This document shows positions 20,926 to 30,040 of a stretch of 64,000 nt of DNA, piece by piece; the stretch's first letter is position 1, and every line of letters starts with the position of its first letter. The DNA comes from Pteria penguin. Its lineage: Eukaryota > Mollusca > Bivalvia > Pterioida > Pteriidae. A program made the position numbers and the translations under genes. The notes below the pieces were generated by a model. That model made no database searches and had not been told where the DNA came from. It worked only from the letters and a program-made list of their open reading frames with translations. The DNA lies in assembly GCA_035048485.1 (NCBI GenBank), contig CM068584.1, positions 70,065,408 to 70,129,407 on the forward strand, written 5' to 3'.

Positions 20926-21640
20926 GTAAGTTTCATTTATATTTTATTATCATGTAAATTTAAATGAAAGGTTAATAATTAATTAATTTTATTATTTATT
21001 TACATTGTGATAAGGTTTAATTTTAATTTAAATTCTTTAAAAAATTTTTTTTGGTTTTTCTTTATTATGTAAAATACGAAAGGAATAGAATTTGGAATAT
21101 TCTATCTGAATGTTGTAAATTGACAGAAATTTTACATTGTTGGCATTTTTTTTCTTTCTTTCTTTTTTTTAATCCGGTCTGTCATGTGAAATACGAAAGT
21201 TTTTTTTTTTCTATGTAAAATACGAAAAGAGTCGAGTATGGAATATTCTATCAGACTATAAATTGACTCAGATTTAAGTTGTTAGAATTTATTGGATCCG
21301 ATATGTCATGTGAAATACGAAAGAAATTAAATCTGGAGTATGTTTTATAATAGAGATTGGAACAGATTTAAGTTTAAGTTTATGTTTAAGTGAACAATGT
21401 TTTTTTTTATCATCTCTGTCATGTTAAATACGAAAGAAAGCTGTCATACCTTATGCATTGAATGCATTAAGATTTCACTTTAACTTTATTTTATGCAGAT
21501 ATAGATAGATAATTAGATAGATAGATAGATATTAATATATATCGCGCGCGGGGAGGGGGTGCTGTTTCAACCTTTTCCTATGACTGGTCCTTTGTCCTTT
21601 ATAATATTATGGTGTTTAAGAATGGGTTCGAGTTTTTTTC
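20926..21640 (+). repeat. Gene B intron 1 with repeated ATACGAAAG motif and GATA run
   Basis: The motif TGTCATGTGAAATACGAAAG and shorter variants recur five times (about 21,065-21,435). Its reverse complement is in gene A intron 1 (near 4,759-4,780), and CAAAATACGAAAATAT recurs in each distal unit. An ATAG/GATA microsatellite lies at 21,500-21,531. Confidence 0.6.
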
Positions 21641-21654
21641 ATGAAGATAAGAAG

Positions 21655-21680
21655 ATGTAGCACACAAAGCAGAAATATTT
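21655..21680 (+). pseudogene. Gene B tiny exon, degenerate copy
   Basis: Homologous to the MQPA exons (AAGATG..GC.CACAAAGCAGA.AT) and followed by a GTGAGT donor, but the ATG is followed at once by TAG. The conserved intron block and palindrome follow. Confidence 0.5.
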
Positions 21681-21861
21681 GTGAGTATATTTCGATTTTT
21701 GTCGATTTTTTCTGTAGTTCACCGGTGAATCAACAGATTGTGTTGTTAATTTGATGTTGTTTGAACTTTATCCCCAATCCCATGCCCCACTCTAACCTTA
21801 CCCACCACCCCGTGTTCTTTGTTGTATATTATTGTTGCATGAACCTAAAGAAGATAGAGAT

Positions 21862-21884
21862 ATGCAGCCCGCAAAGCAGAAATG
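21862..21884 (+). other. Gene B tiny exon MQPAKQK
   Basis: ATG 21,862, seven codons plus two bases, then GTGAGT. Compared with gene A the last four bases (GTTG) before the donor are missing. If spliced straight to the MED exon at 24,145 the junction reads AAA TGA TGG: the short frame stops in a TGA that overlaps the main ATG, an upstream-ORF layout rather than an N-terminal extension. Confidence 0.55.
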
Positions 21885-22047
21885 GTGAGTATATGTCGAT
21901 TTTTGTCGATTTTCCCTGTGGTTCACGGGTGAATCTACAGATTGTGTTGTTTATTTCCTTCAGCCCCTCCCTTTCTCTGGCCCATTCCATGACCCATCCC
22001 AATGCCCATTCTTAGAGCTTATCTCTGACGGTAATTTTGAGAAGAAG

Positions 22048-22070
22048 ATGACAGATCATAGATTCATAGG
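22048..22070 (+). other. Gene B tiny exon MTDHRFIG
   Basis: Same block as gene A 3,864-3,886, one amino-acid difference, ending at GTAAGT (22,071). Confidence 0.5.
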
Positions 22071-22095
22071 GTAAGTCTACATAAGTGAATCTATG
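22057..22095 (+). promoter_or_regulatory. RNA hairpin enclosing a 5' splice site (gene B copy)
   Basis: CATAGATTCA (22,057-22,066) pairs perfectly with TGAATCTATG (22,086-22,095); the loop contains GTAAGT at 22,071-22,076. Conserved in position, arms and loop with gene A 3,839-3,877. Confidence 0.6.
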
Positions 22096-22101
22096 CGTAA
22101 A

Positions 22102-22128
22102 ATGCAGCCCGCTATGGCGTAAACTCAA
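22102..22128 (+). other. Gene B tiny exon, short frame MQPAMA
   Basis: ATGCAGCCCGC block with a stop after six codons and a GTAAGT donor at 22,129. Counterpart of gene A 3,806-3,837. Either an upstream ORF or a decayed alternative exon. Confidence 0.45.
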
Positions 22129-22129
22129 G

Positions 22130-23100
22130 TAAGTATTAATTTGTTTGGTAGCAAAAAAACAAACTACCATACGTGTACTTATTTTAGCGCAACCAAATTT
22201 TAGTGGAAGCATAGCTAAAATGCCAAATGGCGTATTAGCGTACTCATAAATTAGTACACTTATCTTATTTTCCATAAGTATCTATAAAAGAATAATTATT
22301 TAGAGAAGCTTTAAATTACCGCAATTTCGGAAGCGCTCTTTCGATTAAAATATGAATCCCGCTAAAATAAGTACACATAAAGTATCTTGATGAGGCTCTC
22401 AGAAGTAAGTTAGATCTTTGGCAGATAGCACCAACTTAAGACACAACTTACGTCTAAGCACACGCCTAAGCCAAAGCCTCAGCCCAACCAAGCCCCAGCC
22501 ACTAAAGCTTATAATTTATGTCTCGATACATTATTGGGCTTTTAGATCGCAACAGTCATGTGATATAAGCTACTTTCGTATTTTGCTTAAATAATGTAAA
22601 AGGAGCTGTTATATGTTCAAACCTTTTTAATATAGCAACTATCCCGTCAATATCATATAAAAAGTCATAACAACTGCTGATATGTGCAATCTTTAATTAG
22701 CAAGAGTTCTTTCCTATAAAGAACATTCTCAGGATTTACACCATTCTTTATTATATCCTTAGTGTTGTCCCTGCATGCTATCAAGTACATAGCCTCGTCA
22801 TCCTGAAATCAGAATGTGCCAAAGGTCTCATATCTCTAGATATAGCTTACTATGATGAAATGCATTCACAGTACCGTTTTTGTATTGACAACGACAATTA
22901 CTGAGTCACGCAAATGGTGAAATTAACTTATTTACGGTGCCACCCCACCCCAAATCTATCGTGCGAACAGTGTAATTGATTAAAGGCACATTTAAATATG
23001 TGTAAATATATCCCCATATACAGAGACTTATTTTATGAAAAACCATCTCTTTACTATAAAGAATAACACCAATAGATAAAAAAACACATTTAAAGAAAAA
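22130..23100. other. Gene B intron, no further feature
   Basis: AT-rich; a small remnant of AGCCCC repeats near 22,480-22,500. No coding exon recognised. Confidence 0.5.
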
Positions 23101-23101
23101 T

Positions 23102-23142
<41 letters not shown>
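23101..23142. repeat. (ATCA)n microsatellite
   Basis: Ten tandem ATCA units. Confidence 0.95.
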
Positions 23143-23143
<1 letters not shown>

Positions 23144-23436
23144 TAGTAAATGAATTTAGAAAGGAAAGATGAAAGAAAGTATTAAGTCAACTTACCTAAC
23201 AGTAGGATTTCGTGATAATCAATTTACTCCTACAGAAGCTCAAGACTTGTTGATAATCATTGTGTGACCAAAATCCGAAACCTGAGTGTCCATATATATT
23301 GATTGTGCAGGCATCTATAAACCTGTTTGCTAATATATTCCTCGACGATAGGAAAGTCAGATGAATCATCAAATATCATCAGAAACATTGGAAGGAAGTC
23401 GTGAGATTCCGCCATGTTTTTACTTAGTTTGACACG

Positions 23437-23720
23437 TGTTAACCCTAACCCTACGGTCATCCCTTAGTTATACCTGTTTTAACCCAGGGTTAAACCGTTT
23501 TAAACGGTTTAACCCTGAGTTAGAGTTACCGTTTTAGCCCTGGGTTAAACCTTTTTAACCCTGGGTTAACCCTGGGTTAAAACGGTGTAACCCTGGGTTA
23601 AAACGGTTAAACCCTGGGTTGACCCTGGGTTAAAACATTTTTAACCCTGGGTTAAAACGGTTTAACCCTGGGTTAAAACGGTTAAAAAGTTCAAACCAAT
23701 TCAAACTGTTTACCCCAAGG
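23437..23720. repeat. Palindromic CCCTGGGTTAAAACGG satellite
   Basis: About ten units of roughly 21-25 bases in which TAACCC and GGGTTA meet head to head around TG (TTAACCCTGGGTTAA), separated by AACGGTT. A few CCCTAA units sit at the left edge (23,441-23,452). Lies in a gene B intron. Confidence 0.8.
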
Positions 23721-24144
23721 GTTACCTAATCCTAGTGGCTTATATATTAATTGACATATGTTTCTCACGTTTTAGAAGTACAAAGCGCAAGAAAGTAAGA
23801 ACTTAGAATATTTCTGGCATTGTATTTTTAATTTCCTTTCCTCGTTATAGTCGCTATATGTTTCTTTATTTCTCTATTCTGTCATGTACAATTTATCTTT
23901 TGTATATTCATTTCAGTCCTTTCTTTCTTAACCCGATTTAGGATGGTGTATACATCTTGTTCGAAGTCTCGGTTTACATTACTTTGTGTTTTCTTTTTCT
24001 TGTCTTTTTAAAGTTTATTTTGTTTTATATGCAATTACAATGTAAGAGTTTTTAAAGGCATTACTTTAGATAATTCATTGACATCGATTTAAGAAATTTA
24101 AGATTTTGATTCATATTTATTTGACATGCATTGTAACATTTCAG

Positions 24145-24556
24145 ATGGAAGATCAGATGGACGTTGAAGAACGAATGGAGGCGTTGGAAAGTTTTGTTAT
24201 AAATAAACTGAAGGCGTTTGGCGAAGAGATGGCGAAAACCGCAAGTAATGAGAGACAGGAGGTGGAGTCATTAAAGAGGAAAGTGGAGGAGTTAGAAGAG
24301 AAAGGTGAACAAATGGGGGCGAAGATAAGAATATTGGAAAATGAGAACCAGTGCCTTAGACACAGGAGCCAGGAAGGGGCTACCCCAACCAAAGATGGAT
24401 TTGTAGCCCCAAAGGAGCTCGGGGATGTTTCCCCTCAACTAAAGGAACAACTAGCTCCTTACGAAACAAGAGTTAAAACTCACAAGAGGGAGAAGTGTAC
24501 AAAAGTACAACAGATGTACATCCTCAGATGGTTTGAGGAAAATCAAGATTCTATAG
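24145..24556 (+). CDS. Gene B main coding exon, coiled-coil protein
   Basis: Begins exactly after a CAG acceptor at ATG 24,145 and encodes the first 137 codons plus one base of a 207-residue protein. Residues 1-85 are a charged heptad region (MDVEERMEALESFVINKLK, then VESLKRKVEELEEKGEQMGA and IRILENENQCLR), strongly suggesting a coiled coil. A linker rich in Pro/Gly follows, then KREKCTKVQQMYILRWFEEN near residues 115-135. The donor is ATAG-GTAAAT at 24,557. The N-terminus resembles gene A (MED, VE, EA, FV). No signal peptide or membrane segment. Family not recognised; a structural, dimerising or DNA-associated role is possible but unsupported. Confidence 0.72.
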
Positions 24557-25115
24557 GTAAATATTAAGTTATTTTGATATGTAGCAATGCATTACTATGA
24601 AATAAAACTTCATCTAGATAGTACACATACCGTTCATTTGATATTCATTTATCATTTCAGTTGCGCATGTGTTGTGTCATCTGCGAAACATAGCACCACT
24701 TACGTTGCACATGGGATGTTTTTCCGTGTGTTTGTTTGTTCGTCTGTTAATCTATTTTTCGACACTTTAAATGCCACACCTTATAACTTTGTATTTTTAG
24801 GCAATAGAGTTTTCGATTCTGACATCAGGGAACCTCATAAGGAGAAATTTGTATCCGGATTAACAATTTGAAGGTTTCAATTTCATAATTGATTAGAATT
24901 GATTCCAGTGCATCTTGTCCTTCATCTGAAATTTCAGGGGTCCTGTGAACGTCCGCTGTGGTACAATGTTGTTAGTGCCATTGTCATGTTACACCAGTAA
25001 CTTTCATATTGTGCTAATGTCTCGTTATAATCCGTAGAAGGCACATTCTATTTTATTGTATAAACATATAATATATCATTATATATTGCATTATAAAGTA
25101 ACAATTCATTTACAG
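24557..25115 (+). other. Gene B last intron
   Basis: Bounded by GTAAAT and a TTACAG acceptor; phases match across it. Open frame at 24,587-24,871 lies wholly within it and shows no coding signature. Confidence 0.65.
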
Positions 25116-25327
25116 CCAGCTCCACCAATTCAGGGGCCGAGGACCTGTTTCGAGACGGAATAAGGGACGGCATGTGGGATAGGCATGATACCTGCGAGTT
25201 TTCCAACGGCTTCCTGTCTTACCTGGTTGAAAAGATAAAGGCCCTGAAAAGGAAACAACGGATGAGTAAACGCATGGAGGAACTGGAAAGCATGTTGGGT
25301 AATGACGATGCGCTGTTACAAATGTAA
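25116..25327 (+). CDS. Gene B terminal coding exon
   Basis: Completes an Ala codon begun in the previous exon and runs 70 further codons to TAA at 25,325-25,327. It reads SSTNSGAEDLFRDGIRDGMW, then a Cys/Phe-containing stretch (DTCEFSNGFLSYLVEKIKAL) and a basic helix with a second short heptad region (KRMEELESMLGN), ending LLQM. Lacks introns and in-frame stops, and higher GC than flanks supports coding. Confidence 0.72.
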
Positions 25328-25856
25328 ATGTGATTGAATCTGGACTGCCGATTCTAATTTCTTGATGATTATAATCACCATGATATACAAAAAGTTATGC
25401 ATGATGTTGCTTTGTTTTATGTTATTTTTTTTTATTTTTATATTATTATGTGTAATGTTTGTTTATTTGTGAAAATTTCACCTGATATGTTGATAACCAT
25501 GCAATATTATGCTTTAATAATTGTGCAATCTTGATTTTGATATTTTTAAACTGTTGTGAAAATATATTTCCAATCGCTTTATATATTCCTTACTTTGTTA
25601 TTTTGTGTTTGATTGTTGAAATCACTATGATATACAAAAAGTATACATGATGTTGCTTTTTTTATGTTTTTTTTTATTATTATGTGTAATGTTTGTATAT
25701 TAGTAAAAATTGTACCTGATATCAACTATTCAATGTTATGCTTTAAAAATTGTGCAATATTGATTTTGATATTTTTAACGTGTTGTAAACATCTTTTTCC
25801 AATTGCTCTTTGTTATTATTTGCTTGATGGTTGAAATGTGTATGGTATACAAAGCA
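25328..25856 (+). repeat. Gene B 3' flank with imperfect tandem duplication
   Basis: 'atgatatacaaaaagt..acatgatgttgctttg', 'tattattatgtgtaatgtttgt' and 'attgtgcaat.ttgattttgatatttttaa' occur twice (about 25,378-25,620 and 25,626-25,850). The second copy stops at TTAGGG repeats. Confidence 0.75.
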
Positions 25857-26354
25857 GGGTTAGGGTTAGGGTTAGGGTTAGGGTATAGGCATTTTGCGGT
25901 TAGGGTTAGGGTTAGGGTTAGGGGTTAGGGTATAGGCATTTTGCGGGAAGAGAAGAGAATTTTTCTAAAATAGATATCACGTGACCAGAATGTTCTCATA
26001 AGATTTGTGTAGTAAATTCATATCTGAATGGGCTGTATCTTTTTGGGTTAGGGTTAGGGTTAGGGTTAGGGTTAGGGTATAGGCATTTTGCGGGAAGAGA
26101 AGAGAATTTTTCAAAATAGATATCACGTGACCAGATTGTTCTCATAAGATTTGTGTAGTAAATTCATATCTGAATGGGCTGTATCTTTTTAATTTGTGAA
26201 CCAATTTATTTGAACTTGGTCTCATTTTGTAGGCCTACAAGTATCCTCCTTCTCATGTATTAATGATAAATTCTATATGAAATATTACGCCAGTTTGGGT
26301 TAGGGTTAGGGTTAGGGTTAGGGGTTAGGGTTAGGGTTAGGGTTAGGGTTAGGG
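25857..26354 (+). repeat. Nested series of TTAGGG tracts and truncated boxes
   Basis: Four TTAGGG tracts (25,857-25,883; 25,899-25,930; 26,046-26,078; 26,298-26,354) separated by box fragments of increasing length: 14 bases (25,884-25,898), ~114 bases (25,931-26,044) and ~219 bases (26,079-26,297). Every fragment starts at the same base (TATAGGC) and stops at a different point where TTAGGG resumes. Confidence 0.92.
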
Positions 26355-28424
26355 TATAGGCATTTTGCGGGAAGAGAAGAGAATTTTTCTAAAAATAGAT
26401 ATCACGTGACCAGAATGTTCTCATAAGATTTGTGTAGTAAATTCATATCTGAATGGGCTGTATCTTTTTAATTTGTGAACCAATTTATTTGAACTTGGTC
26501 TCATTTTGTAGGCCTACAAATATCCTCCTTCTCATGTATTAATGATAAATTCCTATATGAAATATTACGCCAGTTTGGATGCAAAACGTCTAATCTTGTA
26601 TTGTTTCTTGCTCCATTTTATAATTTTTTGCACTTTGTTATGATCCAAATGATCACAAATGTTTAAACCGGATAAAACGGTTTAACCCAGGTTCAACCGG
26701 TTTAACCCTGGTTTAAACCGGTTAACCCTTACTCGAAAATTCGTCTTTGTTGTCGTTTTTAGTCCAAATCTGTGTATACGACTGAGGCTCTCGTTGTATA
26801 ACCCTAACCCTAACCCTAACCTTTGTATCTTGTTGAATAAATTTAATGCTTAAATGTATATCTATTCTATTAATTATATTTATCATAAAGTCAGAAGCCG
26901 TTTTATATATCAAATCGATGGCTAAGTTAATCTGAACCCTTCACGCAAAATACGAAAATATCTGAATAACATCACTTGCGCCCATCGGACTTAGAAAATT
27001 TTGGGGACCCAAAATTGGTTACTTTGGCCAAAAGTGACCACCTATTACAGCATTTTAGCAGAGGATACCTACCAACATCATTAGAAAGGTCTTTTAAAGT
27101 ACTCTTAGGATATGTAAAAACATTGACTAAGATATTATTAAGATATAAGTGTCCAAACAATGCATATTTTTACAAAAAATGTGTCCAATTTGTATGATGT
27201 TCTAATATGTTTTAACAGACTATCCTAGAACGATCGTAACAACAATTTAAACTTATTTTATATCGTTGGAAAGGTATTTAAGAACACGTTTAGACTATAA
27301 AAAAACAATGGTGCTAACCCATTTAATGGCAAAGATATAAGCGTCCAAAATTGGCAGATATTTACTGTCTGGACTTTCGTAGACCAAAAATGGCTACTTT
27401 GGTCATAAGTAACTGTCCATTTTGTGCCTAAATCGGACTATTTTTATGGCTTATTTTATATCGTTGGAAAGGTCTTTTAGAGCTCTTTTTAAATTTATTA
27501 GGACATTAGTCTTAGCTGAGGTATTAGCAAAGATATAAGGGTTCAAATATCGCACTTGTTTAAGAAAAAGTGTTGAATTATGCTTTTTAATATAGTATAG
27601 AGGCTATAAAAGGAGTGAATTTGCAAAACATTGGAGTTTAAAAGTTTTACCCCTTTTAACCGTTGGGGTTAAATTGAGGTTAAAAAATTTGACCCTTTTT
27701 AACCATTGGGGTTAAATTGGGGTTAAAACGTTTGACTCTTTTTAACCCTTGGGGTTAAATTGGGGTTAAAAAGTTTGACCCTTTTTAACCCTTGGGGTAA
27801 AATTGGGGTTAAAAAGGTTGACCCTTTTTAACCCTTGGGGTAAAATTGGGGTTAAAAAGTTTGACCCTTTTTAACCCCAAGGGTTAAATTGGGGTTAAAA
27901 TGTTTGACCCTTTTTAACCCCAAGGGTTAAATTGGGGTTAAAAAGTTTGACCCTTTTTAACCCCAAGGATTAAATTGGGGTTAAAAAGTTTGACCCTTTT
28001 TAACCCCAAGGGTTAAATTGGGGATAAAAAGTTTGACCCTTTTTAACCCCAAGGGTTAAATTGGGGTTAAAAACTTTGACCCTTTTTAACCCCAAGGATT
28101 AAATTGGGGTTAAAAAGTTTGACCCTTTTTAACCCCAAGGGTTAAATTGGGGATAAAAAGTTTGACCCTTTTTAACCCCAAGGGTTAAATTGGGGTTAAA
28201 AACTTTGACCCTTTTTAACCCCAAGGGTTAAATTGGGGTTAAAAAGGTTGACCCCTTTTTAACCCTTGGTGTAAAAATTGGGGTTAAACAGTTTGACCCT
28301 TTTTAGCCCTTAGGGTTAAATTGGGGTTAAAATGTTTGACCCTTTTTAACCCTTGGGGTTAAATTGGGGCTAAAAAGTTTGACCCTTTTTAACCCCAAGG
28401 GTTAAATTGGGGTTAAAAAGTTTG
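26355..28424 (+). repeat. Subtelomeric unit 1 (full, ~2.1 kb)
   Basis: Order: box (26,355-26,799), inverted CCCTAA tract (26,800-26,821), AT-rich linker, three diverged ~200 bp monomers with the GTTGGAAAGGT core (26,975-27,615), and the 45 bp hairpin satellite (27,620-28,420). Short open frames (for example MFGHLYLNN..., MRPSDLENFG...) recur in every unit copy and are repeat artefacts. Confidence 0.92.
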
Positions 28425-28474
28425 TGTTAGGGTTAGGGTTAGGGTTAGGGTTAGGGTTAGGGTTAGGGTTAGGG
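28424..28474 (+). repeat. TTAGGG tract
   Basis: Eight units, starting inside a 45 bp satellite unit (AAAAAGTTTGTG-TTAGGG) and ending at TATAGG. Confidence 0.95.
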
Positions 28475-29505
28475 TATAGGCATTTTGCGGGAAGAGAAGA
28501 GATTTTTTCTAAAAATAGATATCACGTGACCAGAATGTTCTCATAAGATTTGTGTAGTAAATTCATATCTGAATGGCTGTATCTTTTTAATTTGTGAACC
28601 AAGTTATTTGAACTTGGTCTCATTTTGTAGGCCTACAAATATCCTCCTTCTCATGTATTAATGATAAATTCTATATGAAATATTACGCCAGTTTGGATGC
28701 AAAACGTCTAATCTTGTATTGTTTATTGCTTCCATTTTATAATTTTTTGCACTTTGTTATGATCCAAATGATCACAAAATGTTTAAACCGGATAAAACGG
28801 TTTAACCCAGGTTCAACCGGTTTAACCCTGGTTTAAACCGGTTAACCCTTACTCGAAAATTCGTCTTTGTTGTCGTTTTTAGTCCAAATCTGTGTATACG
28901 ACTGAGGCTCTCGTTGTATAACCCTAACCCTAACCCTAACCTTTGTATCTTGTTGAATAAATTTAATGCTTTAAATGTATATGTTTTCTATTATTTATAT
29001 TTATAATAAAGTTTGAAGCCGTTTTATATATCAAATCGATGGATAAGTAAATCTTAACCCTTCACGCAAAATACGAAAATATCTGAATAACATCACTTGC
29101 GCACATCGGACTTAGAAAATAATGTGGACCCAAAAAATGTTACTTTGTCCAAAAGAGACCACCTATTACAGCATTTTAGCAGAGGATACCTACCAACATC
29201 ATTAGAAAGGTCTTTTAAAGTACTCTTAGGATATGTAAAAAACATTGACTAAGATATTATTAAGATATAAGTGTCCAAACAATGCATATTTTTACAAAAA
29301 ATGTGTCCAATTTGTATGATGTTCTAATATGTTTAACAGACTATCCTAGAAACGATCGTAACAACAATTTAAACTTATTTTATATCGTTGGAAAGGTATT
29401 TAAGAACACGTTTAGACTATAAAAAAACAATGGTGCTAACCTATTTAATGGCAAAGATATAAGCGTCCAAAATTGGCAGATATTTACTGTCTGGACTTTC
29501 GTAGA
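28475..29505 (+). repeat. Subtelomeric unit 2, truncated in the monomers
   Basis: Box and CCCTAA tract (28,920-28,941) are complete, but the monomer part stops at 'CTGGACTTTCGTAGA', where a long TTAGGG tract begins; the 45 bp satellite is missing. Confidence 0.9.
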
Positions 29506-29672
29506 GTTAGGGTTAGGGTTAGGGTTAGGGTTAGGGTTAGGGTTAGGGTTAGGGTTAGGGTTTGGGTTAGGGTTAGGGTTAGGGTTAGGGTTAGGGTTAG
29601 GGTTAGGGTTAGGGTTAGGTTAGGGTTAGGGTTAGGGTTAGGGTTAGGGTTAGGGTTAGGGTTAGGGTTAGG
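29506..29672 (+). repeat. Long TTAGGG tract
   Basis: About 28 units with one TTTGGG variant and one TTAGG unit. The same two variants appear in the copy at 37,410, marking the later segmental duplication. The Val-Arg/Leu-Gly open frame is an artefact. Confidence 0.97.
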
Positions 29673-29942
29673 GCTAGCGGTTGTGCTAACCCCGCACCAT
29701 TTTGATGCCTATGTTGGTACATGATAGGTATAAATTTTGGTGCCAATAGCTACATGGAACCGTTTGTGGTATTTTTGTACCCTAGATAGGTAAAATGGTA
29801 TCATTGATAGCTGTTTTTGTACTAGCGATAGGGATTTGTGTACTAGCGATAGGGATTTGTGTACTAGCGATAGGGATTTGTGTACTAGGCATAGCTAAAA
29901 TAGTACTACCCATAGCTAAATGTGTACTCATCAATAGGTATT
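29673..29942 (+). repeat. GTAC minisatellite
   Basis: Degenerate units with GGTAC/GTACTA and AGCTA; includes three perfect 21-base units reading TGTACTAGCGATAGGGATT (from 29,816). Duplicated at 37,577-37,855. Confidence 0.85.
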
Positions 29943-29950
29943 TTGTTACA

Positions 29951-30040
29951 ATTTGGACTTAGAAAATTTTCAAGAGGAAGAAAAATTTTCTAAGTCCAAA
30001 AATATTTTGGACTTAGAAAATTTTCAACCAAAAAAATTTT
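29951..30040. repeat. 19-base inverted repeat (GGACTTAGAAAATTTT)
   Basis: TTTGGACTTAGAAAATTTT and its exact complement flank an 11-base loop, followed by a third direct copy. The same word opens the monomer block in each unit (GGACTTAGAAAATTTTGGGG). Confidence 0.8.

Noticed and set aside
26976..27197. 73-residue frame recurring in each 2.1 kb unit
   Set aside because: It recurs because the unit is duplicated; it is broken by indels in other copies, has no splice or promoter context, and the opposite strand is equally open.
29816..29890. Three regularly spaced identical units, considered as a CRISPR-like array
   Set aside because: Units are contiguous with no unique spacers, in a eukaryotic subtelomere.
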